Below the pieces are notes generated by a model. That model had not been told where the DNA came from. It searched no databases and saw nothing but the letters and a program-made list of their open reading frames with translations. This document shows positions 33,001-44,060 of a stretch of 64,000 nucleotides of DNA, piece after piece (position 1 is the stretch's first letter; each line of letters starts with the position of its first letter). Made by a program: the position numbers and the translations under genes. The stretch covers positions 124,001-188,000 of the forward strand of contig NKYR01000073.1 in assembly GCA_003184365.1 (NCBI GenBank), read 5' to 3'. The stretch comes from Evernia prunastri (lineage: Eukaryota > Ascomycota > Lecanoromycetes > Lecanorales > Parmeliaceae).

Positions 33001-34450
33001 TTTTGGTGAATTCACACGCAAGCCACCGTCTAGCTTTTGCCGCAGCTCGAGATGACGGGTAGGGCGCAAATCCTATGGCTAGGGACCGGAAGCCCAACAG
33101 CCACGCGGCAGGGAGATTGGGGCGAATGTTTTGGGAGGGAGCCAGCTCGGGCTGACGTGTGGAAAGCAAGGATGTCGGAGGCGTAAGCAGACAGTATTTG
33201 TAAAGCGAATCAAGCGAGGTACATGTGCAGAGACTGTACTGTCACGGAGCGGACGACCAACGATGAGGAGGGCATGGAGAATATGGGGATGGTCTCAGGA
33301 GGGTAGAGACTGATTGAGCATACTGGAAGATGAGCCAGCAGTGGCCGCTCTGTCTATGGAGCTCGAGTAGCTGTAACAGGATAGGTGGAACGAGGCGGAT
33401 AAGTCATATTGTTGGTATCAATCTGCATCGTCCACGGATTCAATTGGCGATAATGTGATTCTGCACGTATACACGGATTGTGTGCAGACGCACCTCATGG
33501 TAAAATGATGGATGATGATGGCTTTGCCGCCAGATGTTCTGGATGCAGGGTCCAAGCGCGGTGAAGGTGTTGGCATGCGGAACTCGCTCCGTTCCCACCC
33601 TCCACCGCTCAATGCTGATGCTCACCATGCATATAACCGCAGAGCGTAACTCGCATTCGCTTATATTATCCTTTGGTGGGCTCGGTGAGATGTCCTACTT
33701 TGCTACTCTATCAATCCGTGGCACTCCTATCTTTCTACCACTATCCAGCTAGTACTTGTTTTGCTTTCGACGAATACTCTACTCGTATAGCGCTCCATCG
33801 CAGGAAGGGATCCATTTTAGGTCGTGGGAAGTTGCTATTCCACATATAGCTGATCGCTGTCCTCATTGATCGTTATTAACGACGACTTGATCCCTCGTAA
33901 TTCTGGTCGTCCATATACACAGTACCTAGACTCCTGGTATGAAAGGATTACTAGTCATATATGATCCCGTGTTGACGGTACAACCAAAGCCTCAGTAGCG
34001 ATAATGTTAGCAATAACAAGAAGTGCGAGAACTAGCTTGCAATTGGTCGAAATTGCCTCGTGGCGTGAGAAGGTGATAGAGTAGGTAGATATTTAGTGAT
34101 TTCCGAGGACCGCATAGCTTTATCTTAATTGATTGCATGCAAATTGCAACCTCCCTGTTCTCAACTACTCTTACACCACCACATCCCTCATCCTCCGCCA
34201 ATTCTCCCCTCCGTCCCACCATGTTTTGTCATTACAGACTGATAAGGTAACATATAATCCCCAGAATGGCCTCGTTACACAACCAAAGGTGAGAGGCTAG
34301 AAAGTGTATGTACATCTTCATCTTCATTCCAAGGGGCCTCTTGAACCTACCTAAGCGCAATCGAGACAAGAGGATATATATTACAGTTCATCTCCAGAGC
34401 AAGCAATAAATTTCCAAGTCAAGTCTCTACATACAAGGCCGAGCACTCCA
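33001..34450. other. Intergenic, no supported gene
   Basis: About 1.45 kb between the BTB gene start and the 3' end of the LCAT-like gene. Only short overlapping frames. The stretch at 33780-34200 is AT-rich. No tRNA or repeat array is seen. Confidence 0.5.
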
Positions 34451-37135
34451 TCACTTGCCCTTCCTCCTCACTCCAAGCCCAGTCCCCTTCCTCCTCCCTT
34501 CCATCACAGCCTCCAGAAGCTTCCCCACCGCCTCGAGATCTCCCAATAAGCCCACATGTCCCCTCTCGGTCCTCACTCTCGCACCCTCTGCACACACATA
34601 TCCTGGCGGCAACATGGCTGCCCGAGCGAGACAAACGCCGTCCCCGCTTGCAAATTGCAAATCATCGTACGCATCCGCGCGCCTGATTCCGTCGCGGGAA
34701 GCAACACGAGCGGCCACCACGGTTGGGGTGTTATTTGCGTAGAGAATTGCCAGTGGGGGGTAGCGATTCTCAGCGGTGTGGTCTGGATTATGAGCCATCT
34801 CCGATTTAAAGGCTATCGTCTGGTCGAGCGTACGTTTGAGATAGGCTAGGGCGTCTGGGAGTGGGATGGTGCTCTGAGGGGGGTTGCCATTCTTAGACAA
34901 AGAGGAAGATGGCCCCATTTGAGGATCGAGAGACCGAGCAGATGAAGCGTTTGCGATATCGTTGACCTTGGTGGATGCGGTTTTAGCTGCATCCGCGAGG
35001 GGAGATTTGTCGTCTCGTGAACGAGAGACAGATGTCTTCCTGCCGGGCAGTGCCAATGAAGGGAAGGAGGGAAGCATATCAGCCATTGAGCCCAAAAGAC
35101 TTTTGTTCTCTGGAGGATGAGCAGGAGGTAGCGCAGGAGCTATGCAAGGTGACCAGGCATACTGCTTCCAGTGTTCCACGTCAAAGAAATTTACCGGGTA
35201 CTCTTCCTTGGTCTCCTTATTTATGAAGCATTTGCCATCTTCTGGCAGCAAAAGAAAGCTACTTCGTAGTGTAAAGTTGACCTGCGCAGTAAGAACGTTT
35301 GAACTTAGAAGTACTTCATCCCCTTTCCGTAGAGGCCCAAGAATGTTGACACAGTGCTGCGGAACGCCAGCATATACCACGCCATTGAACAGCTCGGGTT
35401 GTTGATTGACGGAATGTCTCGTGATAAGGCCGCCCATACTGTGCGCCAAAATGGTCGCTCCCTTTTCACGGCGAGGAACACCATCGGCATTGCATGGGAG
35501 TTTTTGGAGGAATTCGATAAGCCTCCGGCTCAGCAGATGTGGGCTTAATCTCCAGTCGTAGCCATAGTCATGAACTCGTAAGCTGCCGTCTTGAGCGTTT
35601 TTACAAGCCCGTAGTCGCTTCAGAAGTCGTCTACCCATATCGACGGGACCAATATGACTCAGCATGCCTGATGCATAGATGTAGTCTCTCATGTTCTCTT
35701 CGTCTTCTGGCTGGAGTCCCACTTCCAGATCGACCTTGCGAATATTAAGACCAACTTTAATAGGAACCCACAGCTGACGATTTGGTGGCTTCGCAGATCG
35801 TAGTACAGATCCTCGATATCCACCCATAACTACAAGATCTCCTGTCAGATGTTCGAGAGCTTGCTCCAGATGGGAATGGGTTGATTTGGGCTGTTTGTCC
35901 ACTGGGCAACCGTTCATTAAAGTCATTGTACCACTAACTCCGAGGGCTTGAGCACGGGCAGTAGTTTCTCCATTAGTGGTTCGTATTATTCCTTTGGCCT
36001 CACTTTGAGCTCGAGGTCGTGTAAAATCAGGACGAAAAGCATCAAGATTGAGACTAGATACATTGGGCATTCTAGGTAGCCTGATGCTGGAATCCTGAAG
36101 ACTGTCTTTGATCGCCTTCATCCTACTGTTGACCTGGTCTTGTACATTTTCCCATCTGCTATCATCGCCAAGCGAAGACCCTGTAGAGGTAGCTCTGCGA
36201 AGCATTAAAGACTGATCAGAAGTGGACCGATGTAACCGTGAGCCCTGAGGCGATAAGGGGGTTGTCTCGTTGGGTGCGCTTCGGCCTTTCGGTTTAGGCT
36301 TTGAGCTTTGGTGAGTATATGGATGCAACTCCGGGTTTGGCATTACGCCAGACGACAAGCGCAGTGCTGTATCATTTCGTCCTTTTGCAAGCTCATCACT
36401 TGCCCCTCTTTCCGATTGATTTCCAAAGCCCAGGCCTGACTTCATATCTGCAAATGTATTGGCCCCTTTCTGCCTTGTAGCAGCTCTCTGTACTGGGGAG
36501 CGAGACCGGGTACTGCTAAGTATTGACGAAAGACTTGGGATCGAAAGGTCTCTGAGATTTGGCGCCTTGGGTAAAGAAGGGAGGTTGATGTTGGAAAGAT
36601 AGCGCCTGACGTTGAGATCTGACAGCATGTTTGTAGGTCCTATAACTTGATGGTCCTGACCATCAGTCTTTATTTTTTCGAACGGCCTGGGCTCTGCTTT
36701 CCACGGTGAAGGGAGGGAGATGGAGTGTTGTCTCCTTGTCGACGTGAAAAGCTCCTCAGAAGAATGGCGTGGTGTGTTAAGCTCTTCATTTATACGAGCA
36801 TTCCCCTGACTGTCCTCAATGTCATCGGCAGCACCGGCGACCATACCAACTCCATCGAAGCCTCCCATGGCGGCAGCCTTTTCCGCAGCAGGAGTCTGAG
36901 GAGACACGAGTCTTGTCTGGGTTCTGCTGATGCTGACGCCAACGACGGAATGTGCATCCTCTTCAAGTATTGGAGAGGCTTCTTGTTCTTCATCTGACGA
37001 CGAGCCAGGGCGATCAGGAGGGAAGATGGACTGAAAACGTGGCTCTGGCATATCCAGATGCAACGGCTTGCCGGACGAGGCATTCAGAGTTGCACGAGTC
37101 CTTGCCGAAGCGGTCTGAGAGGTGGTGGATGTCAT
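34451..37135 (-). CDS. LCAT-family alpha/beta hydrolase (lipase/acyltransferase-like)
   Basis: A single continuous minus-strand frame of 894 residues. The first 380 or so residues are Ser/Pro/Arg-rich and disordered, with many SRS and RSP units, likely phosphorylated. The hydrolase domain starts around LEHLTGDLVVMGGYRGSVLR and includes LWVPIKVGLNIRKVDLEVGL, HDYGYDWRLSPHLLSRRL (the YDWR motif typical of LCAT-like enzymes) and the nucleophile elbow ILAHSMGGLITRH (Ser about 566), followed by GVVYAGVPQ. The C-terminal part holds ILYANNTPTVVAARV, a candidate strand before the acidic catalytic residue, and GHVGLL near the end with the likely catalytic His. It is probably an intracellular lipase or phospholipid acyltransferase-like protein; no signal peptide or membrane segment is visible. 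Head-to-head with the RBM39-like gene. Confidence 0.85.
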   Translation of the reverse strand: MTSTTSQTASARTRATLNASSGKPLHLDMPEPRFQSIFPPDRPGSSSDEEQEASPILEEDAHSVVGVSISRTQTRLVSPQTPAAEKAAAMGGFDGVGMVAGAADDIEDSQGNARINEELNTPRHSSEELFTSTRRQHSISLPSPWKAEPRPFEKIKTDGQDHQVIGPTNMLSDLNVRRYLSNINLPSLPKAPNLRDLSIPSLSSILSSTRSRSPVQRAATRQKGANTFADMKSGLGFGNQSERGASDELAKGRNDTALRLSSGVMPNPELHPYTHQSSKPKPKGRSAPNETTPLSPQGSRLHRSTSDQSLMLRRATSTGSSLGDDSRWENVQDQVNSRMKAIKDSLQDSSIRLPRMPNVSSLNLDAFRPDFTRPRAQSEAKGIIRTTNGETTARAQALGVSGTMTLMNGCPVDKQPKSTHSHLEQALEHLTGDLVVMGGYRGSVLRSAKPPNRQLWVPIKVGLNIRKVDLEVGLQPEDEENMRDYIYASGMLSHIGPVDMGRRLLKRLRACKNAQDGSLRVHDYGYDWRLSPHLLSRRLIEFLQKLPCNADGVPRREKGATILAHSMGGLITRHSVNQQPELFNGVVYAGVPQHCVNILGPLRKGDEVLLSSNVLTAQVNFTLRSSFLLLPEDGKCFINKETKEEYPVNFFDVEHWKQYAWSPCIAPALPPAHPPENKSLLGSMADMLPSFPSLALPGRKTSVSRSRDDKSPLADAAKTASTKVNDIANASSARSLDPQMGPSSSLSKNGNPPQSTIPLPDALAYLKRTLDQTIAFKSEMAHNPDHTAENRYPPLAILYANNTPTVVAARVASRDGIRRADAYDDLQFASGDGVCLARAAMLPPGYVCAEGARVRTERGHVGLLGDLEAVGKLLEAVMEGRRKGTGLGVRRKGK

Positions 37136-37937
37136 TGCTGCTGCAACTGCACAGCAGATTGCACCGTGATAAGATCAAGGACGTTAGTTTGTATCTTTGG
37201 TTTGGAGAGAGGCGGAAGAGAGTGTAGTGAGAGTCAATCGGGTAGGAGGTCTGTGGACAGCATGGTGCCAATTATCACATTTCTGTCAAGGGAGAAAGCA
37301 TTGGTGTTATGAGTAAGGTAAGCATCATTCATTTTTGCGGACGGGGGTAGCGAGCTTATGGCCCGCTTCAACCGGTAAAGTACCTGTCTGTCTGTCCGTG
37401 TTGTCTTTTCATCCTTGTCAAAGTCTATGATAGAAGAGATATTTCGGGTGTTGCTCTTTTCATTGGTTATTGAACCCCCGGCAAACCATGGTATTCCATG
37501 CACAATGCCATTAAGAGAAACGCGCTTTCCCCGCAACTCAATCCGAGAAGATATTCAAACACAAAGACCCCATGCAAATATGTCGTCAACTGGTGAACTG
37601 CGCAATTTGGGGCCGATTGATAGAGTTTAGCTTAGCCGTGTTAGTGCCTTGGCTTTTACTCGACAAAATCTTCCCTTCAACCTCACTCCTGCCCACGGTC
37701 TAACACTACTTATCCTTATATCAATTTCGTGGAAAGAGCATAAGGATCCCGATACACCGCGCTACTTTCAGGTTCAGTTCCAAGAACAACTTCGACCTTC
37801 AAAACCACAGCGGTAACAAAGGGTTTGATCAGACGCTACCAATTCCATCCATCTGTCTGACCAGCCCAAAGTGAACCATCTCTTACTCTTGCCCCGCTCT
37901 TTCAACACTGCACGTTCACCTAAGCAGCATCAGCAAT
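37136..37937. promoter_or_regulatory. Divergent promoter region
   Basis: About 800 bp between the start codons of the LCAT-like gene (minus) and the RBM39-like gene (plus). The right third is rich in CT and CA tracts as in fungal leaders. No gene is supported; short frames at 37234-37536 and 37415-37630 look like chance. Confidence 0.4.
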
Positions 37938-39891
37938 ATGTCAGGCCTTGACGTGGAAGCCCTGCTAGATTCTACCGCCCATGGACCTCCTTCTGACTCC
38001 AAAGAGCGTCACAGCAAAGACCGCGATGATCGCTACAAAGCTGACCGACACGACCGTGACCGTCATCGCGATGGTAGCCACCGAGATCGAAGCCGCGACA
38101 GAGAGCGGCGTCATCGAGATAGAAGTAGGGATAGAGTGAAGAAGGAGAAAGATATTGACGGAGATGTAGCGATGGAAAGTCCAAGAAGCGAGCGTACTAG
38201 TGGTCGTGAGGGTCATCGAAGCAGAAGAGACCGTAGTCGAGACAGTGATAGGCGTCACTCACGCCGTCATAGGGACTCAGCCGACGCCGAGGACTACCGT
38301 GGCTCTGGGGGAGACTTCTATCGTGGAGGTGGGCGTGCTCGCACCCGATCAAGATCGCCTAATGGTGACAGATACTACCGACCCGGTGGCGATCGACCTC
38401 GCCGTGATGATGATGACAGAGTTCGAGATAGAAGCCCTCGTGGTGACCGCAACGCTGAACGAAAGCGTACCCCGAGTCCCAAACGCAAATCTCCTACACC
38501 TCAGCCCACCGAAGACGAGCGTGATAGAAGAACCGTTTTTGTGCAACAGTTGGCTGCAAGATTGAGAACGAAGGAATTGATTGCATTCTTTGAGAAGGTC
38601 GGTCCAGTGAAAGAGGCTCAGATCGTCAAGGACAGAGTTAGTGGGAGATCCAAAGGGTGAGTGTCTAAAAATCCTTTACGTATATGCATTGGATTCACTA
38701 ACATTTGCAGTGTCGGCTACGTTGAATTCAAGCAGGAGGATTCGGTTGCTCTCGCTATCCAGCTTACAGGCCAGAAACTTCTAGGCATTCCCATCATCGC
38801 ACAGCTCACTGAGGCCGAGAAGAACCGTCAAGCTCGCAACCCTGAGGCCACCAGCACCAATCCCAACCAGATCCCGTTCCATAGGCTCTACGTAGGAAAT
38901 ATCCATTTCAGCATTACTGAGAGCGATCTACAGAATGTCTTCGAACCTTTCGGCGAGCTCGAATTCGTTCAACTACAAAAGGAAGAACAAGGGCGGAGCA
39001 GAGGCTACGGCTTTGTGCAGTAAGTCTTTAGTAGTCCTCATCCCTCGTTTCCATGCTAATTCCTGCACTTCAGATTTCGAGACCCAAATCAGGCCAGAGA
39101 AGCCTTGGAGAAAATGAATGGTTTCGATCTTGCTGGGCGGCCCATTAGGGTTGGCCTCGGTAACGATAAGTTCACCCCTGAATCTACCGCAAATCTCCTC
39201 CAGCGGTTCCAAGGACAAGAACACCAACGCAACTATCAGGGATCTGCTTTCTCCGGCCATGGGGGTCGTGGTTCACAAGCAGGTGGTGCAGGTGGCGCCT
39301 TTGATCGTGCTGGAGGCCGTGACAATGAAAAAGGTGGAGGAGGTGCTAGTGCCCTTGATGATACAGATGTTGCTGGAGTGAACTTCAACAATTATAGCAG
39401 AGATGCGTTGATGAGGAAGCTTGCGCGTACAGATGATCCGGCACCCGAGTCGAATGGTGCTGACCAGAAGCGCCCCGTCGTCAAGCCAAAGTCAGAGAAC
39501 AAGCCATTGCCTGTCAGCGTTAACCAGGCCAGCAGATGTGTTTTACTCAGAAACATGTTCAATCCTCAAGAGTAAGTTTTCACTTCCCACCCCGCTCTGC
39601 CTCTTCGGCAGCCTTAGTTGACGATTTCACAGAGAAGAAGGAGATGCTTGGATTAAAGAGCTCGAGGACGACGTTCGAGCTGAGTGTACCGAAAAATACG
39701 GGAAAGTCGTTCACATTTCACTAGATCAAAACACCGCCGGCGACATCTACCTCAAGTTCGACCGGGTTCAGGGCGGCGAGAACGCCATCAAAGGTCTCAA
39801 TGGGCGGTTCTTTGGCGGGAGACAGATTTCAGCCCAGCCTGTCGTCGACGCTGTCTATAGCTCGCTATTTTCGAGAACTTCTGCGCTTTAG
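37938..39891 (+). CDS. RBM39-like RRM splicing factor (RS domain, three RRMs)
   Basis: Four exons, 37938-38656, 38711-39019, 39074-39571 and 39633-39891, code for 594 residues. The N-terminal 190 residues are an Arg/Asp/Ser/His-rich RS-like region (many RDRD and RSRD units). RRM1 begins RTVFVQQLAARLRTKELIAF and has VGYVEF as RNP1. RRM2 begins HRLYVGNIHFSITESDLQNV with RGYGFVQF as RNP1. A Gly-rich linker follows. The third, UHM-type RRM starts SRCVLLRNMFNPQE and ends in IKGLNGRFFGGRQISAQPV, containing the RxF motif that binds ULM peptides. The architecture is that of RBM39/CAPER and fission yeast Rsd1, which aid U2AF-dependent 3' splice-site choice. Introns sit inside the RRMs, one just before VGYVEF. 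Confidence 0.93.
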
Positions 39892-41793
39892 GGATGCTGA
39901 CGGTATTGCTAGTGTGCTTGCAGGTGGTATTCGGGGGGAAAAGGTGACCGAGGGCGGATGTCTAAGAGATGTGGTTGCACTAACTCATGTCTCTAGATCT
40001 TGAGAAGAGGTCTACATCAATGAGGAGGCAATTTGGCTAACAGGCTGAGCTCGCATTAGGTTTTCTTGCACTTGCAACTTCGTAGGTGGCAGTTATAGTG
40101 TGCATACAGGACGATTTTGCTACATTATCCTTGCACTTCCATTGGTTCATATGCTACAGTGCACTGTTTAACGCCTTCCGTGACGCTTCTATTGATAGCG
40201 ACATGCCACTATTGAGTTTCCCAAGCCAAACAGAACGGAAGAACTGAGTTTTGCCCTTCTCGCGCGCCACCAGCAACGGATCAACGTCTTCCTTCGGCCA
40301 GCGCACGACAATATGTATCCTTCGTATCTGTCTGTAGAGCAAGGCACACAGGTACAAACGTCAATTGATAGTCAAAGAGAGGACTTGCCCCAAAGCTCAG
40401 CCACGAAAATGTAAGCTCTCGACCGCATTAAAAGCTGTTGTTCTTCCTCAGGTTGCTCTTGATCATGTCCTATGAAACAGGCCGGAAGCCAAACAGCGCA
40501 GACGGCCTTCCCGCAATTGAGTCATGTCACCGGTATAGAGGGTTACTCTTCTGCTCTAGAATACGCTTATCCCCCCTTTCGTTGTGTTTTTGTGCAATTC
40601 GTAGAGCTCCTGAACCTGTAAGTTAACAGAATAGGTCGCTACGGGGCTTTGTAAAAGTGGATAGTGTGTGAGATTCCCATAAAGCAGTGCAGATGCGGTA
40701 TCCTTTTGTCTGGGACTTCTGGTTAGGGAAAGTTCCAATCAAAAGCTCGGACCATTCCCAAGTGGCAAATAGAGAGCACTGCGATGGTTCCTTACAACTC
40801 ATCATCCACAAAACACGAGTCAATATTCGCCACCTCGCAAGGGAGACTTTCATAAAAGTGATTTGCGAAGACTGACGGCCACAATGCAGCAGCATCATGC
40901 AGAGGTTTAGATATATTTCCAAGAAAGTGGAATTCGCTTGACAGCCTCAGGAGGAGTGTACTCATAAGCATCAAAGCATGACTCATACGGGTAAATAGAC
41001 AGCGTAAAACATATTCTCAGATCTGACAGCCAGCTCGCAATAGCACCTTGGCCAATGTTTAGGAGAACGTTGTGAGAGTACGGCACGTGTCCAGGTTGAA
41101 GTATTATACAAAGGGACTTTAAAAGGGTTAGAAGCCGTAATGCAATGCCTTGGCTGAGTAAAGCATCAGTCTGTGGGCAAAGGGAGCATACTCATTATTG
41201 AGAGGCCAGAGAAATCGTATCGAAAGAAACCATCATAAAACAAAGAGCGTGGTATAAGAGCAAACAGTCAATAAATACGATGTCAAACGATCCTCCACAA
41301 TCACCATGCTTCTCACTCTTTGAATTCTTCATTGCAAATAGACTGTCCCACCTTTGCAGCTTCACTCACCACACCTCACCGTCCATCACTTTCGACTAGC
41401 GTCCCTTAGCGTGAGAGCTTCATAAACTTCTTTCCCTCACAGTCCGATCCTTTCCTCTCAACAACAACCCTTCCCCTCCACCCATCACAACTCATCTTCA
41501 TCACCATAGCGATAGCTATACAACAGATCGGAGCAGGAGAAACTTCAAGGAGCCTAGGAATATCGCAGAGTAAGTCTGTTCACCTCCAGAACTCTTCACC
41601 TCAACGGGTGTCTGAGTTTGTGCTCATATTCACGTCATCAACGCTGAGCTCTATACCCTTACTTCATCTCATCGGGTGCTTAAGTGTGTTCTTATCTTCA
41701 CGTTATCAGCCAGCGCCGAGCTTTGTGCTCTCCTTTCTTTTATGGATCTCAAGTCTTGTGCTGACATTCACATCACTTAGATCCTTGGCAATA
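39892..41793. other. Intergenic; possible decayed coding piece, otherwise empty
   Basis: About 1.9 kb. On the minus strand at 40450-40154 two adjoining frames look protein-like: one with HDQEQPEEEQQLLMRSRAY followed by IFVAELWG, like the post-BTB helix of fungal BTB proteins, and one with HIVVRWPKEDVDPLLVARE. They are in the same frame but separated by a stop and show no clean introns. A further frame at 40986-40792 (minus) may belong to the same remnant. I would not call a gene. The last 200 bases before 41794 form a CT-rich leader. Confidence 0.3.
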
Positions 41794-43376
41794 ATGTCTC
41801 AAGAGTCCAACGCCGGTCTGCGTCGCAAAGACGGAGGATTAGCATCTGCATTAGGAAATCTGACTGTTGGCCATCAGCCCCGTCACTCCGAACACCTGGT
41901 GAGTAGTTCTCTTAACGATATAACTGACCTCCGAGTTGCTAATCCGTCGAATAGCGTAGTGATAAGGCCACACTCAGCGAACTTCAACGTCACATTGGGC
42001 GTTTGGAGGAGAAGATCGAGCAGAACAGAGAGCTGTTACTGCAAAAGGACCGTGAAATCTCAGACCTAAACCACGCAAACAAGGACGTGCACGATGATCT
42101 CGCCCAGCACAAAGCAAGACTGCGAAAGGCGGAGACTGAGAAACAATTACTGCGTCAAGAAATCAGTCACTTGAATGAAGAGATCGATGCCAAGAGCAAT
42201 GCATTCACAAAGTTGAATGAGGATTTGATTAAAGCGCAGAAGACCATCAAGGTCCAGAGCGATCAGATCTCAGGTGCAAAGGACGGACCTAAACCCCACA
42301 ATACTCCTCAGCGCTTCGGTCCTCCTACTGGAGCGTACAGTCAGGTGTACAATCAGCCACCTCCAGCCTACAATGCTCCGGGTGGCCGCTTCCCTCATAA
42401 CCACCCTACCTCGACGACACCACATGCACCCCCTGGCCTACGTCGTCAGTCATCCAATCATCCGAATTTGCCACCACCTTCGTTCAGTGTACCCGGCAAT
42501 TCACGTCGCCCATCGGTTATACCAGCACCAACTTACACACCCACCCCATTTCAAAGCCAGCAAGGTGTGCTCATTCACCAGAGCAGCGACCAGGCATCCG
42601 GCGTAAATCTTATTGCAGAGTTCACCCCATTCTTCCACCTGACTGAAGCATGGGCCCATAACTATGTCAGCGTCCCTGATCAGCACAAAGATCAATTCGT
42701 CTCGGACGCTTTACGAAACGCCCTCGCCATAGCCACTGATCCCCGCACAGCCATGAAGCTCATGTCCTCCAGCAAGACTCGACCCTTGCTCATTGCACGT
42801 GTCATCAACCAACTGGTCGTCGACTTCGCATTTCGCCCCATGCTCCTCCGAGGCTTCTCGCCTTTCTACGACAACAAGATCTCAAGCTTTCGCGGACAGC
42901 TGATGGGCGCCATTCCCTCCAACGTCCGTCGCGCGCTCCTGCTCGCTTGTGCCGAGACGGTCGTCGATATGACTCAGGCCGAAGGCTTTGAAAACTGGAT
43001 GGACCGCAACATCACGCCCAAGGTCCACGACATGTGGCACCTGCTCCAGCCCCTCTTCGCGCACGGGACCCCTCGCGATCCAGCTTGGAATGATCTGAAC
43101 CGTATCTGGCGGGAGGCCGTCCGCATCGGCATTACCATGCTCTCCAAGCCTTGCATCTACACGCTGGACTTCCCGCCCATGGGCCCAAACTCCTATTTCA
43201 ATCCGAGCAACATGTGCAGCCGCGACGAGGACTTCACGCAGAACCCTCAGGCTCTCAGCAGCATGGCCGTCTCTGTGCGCCTTGCCATCACGCCCATTGT
43301 CACCGAGACGGACTTCATGAAAGATGCCATTGAGGCGACATGCCTGCACCAGGCCATGGTCTTGCTGGCCTGCTAG
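41794..43376 (+). CDS. Coiled-coil protein with conserved C-terminal helical region, unknown function
   Basis: Two exons, 41794-41898 and 41955-43376, joined in phase 0, give 508 residues. The N-terminus (MSQESNAGLRRKDGGLASAL) is short and polar. Residues about 38-130 form a strong heptad coiled coil (LEEKIEQNRELLLQKDREIS and following). A Pro/Tyr/His-rich linker follows, then about 260 residues of globular helical sequence (IAEFTPFFHLTEAWAHNYV ... LLIARVINQLVVDFAF ... NVRRALLLACAETVVDM ... HDMWHLLQPLF). Codon usage is strongly biased to C-ending codons, so the gene is probably well expressed. I do not recognise the C-terminal family; the fold looks like an all-alpha repeat. No signal peptide or membrane segment. 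Confidence 0.78.
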
Positions 43377-44060
43377 GGTGGAACCAGCATACGTTCAGTT
43401 CCAAGGGAAAAGGGATCACAGCAACCGGCGAATCCAATGGCAATAGATTTCTTTTTCCGTGCAAAATTCAGCAATGGTTCGAAGGAGGAGGAACCATTGC
43501 GATTGGCTGATCTTACGGCGATAGCTCTTTTCTTTTCAGTGCGACTTCTTGCAGCAGGTTCCAGGAAAGACGAACCAAGACGATAGCATCGTAGACACTA
43601 CTCTTGCATATCGAAAGTTCAATAGAAAAGGGTGTTGTTATTAGACCTTTTCCTCGTAAAACGTGACGCCCTCGCCGAACTCTTTCTTTTCCAGACGACC
43701 TGCCAGCCAACAACCCAGTGTGGATATCCCGGAGCGAGGATATTTCTGCCACTTTGACATGTGTGCCAGGGAGTTTAACCTTGCTGCTAGACGGCATGGT
43801 GGGTATGAGACAGTCATGACAGTTGATGCATGATGTTTGCTTTTCGACGAGGCTCTTTCGGAGGATGATGTTCGGAAACAACACTGCTCGATTAAATGGG
43901 GTTTCCGTTCCCCCTTTGGAAAGTAGCGATTCGTGTGGGTATGAAGCCCACGTCATATTGATCGAACAGGTCTTATGCGTTGCAAGACTGCCACAAGTCA
44001 TGATGTTCTTGCTTTCCACCTCTCCAAAACCATTGTGACACTCTCATGCGGGATCTTCGC
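43377..44060. other. Convergent intergenic spacer, no supported gene
   Basis: About 680 bp between the 3' ends of the coiled-coil gene and the PP2C gene. A 168-codon minus-strand frame at 43513-44019 has no domain and its composition is not gene-like. Confidence 0.5.
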
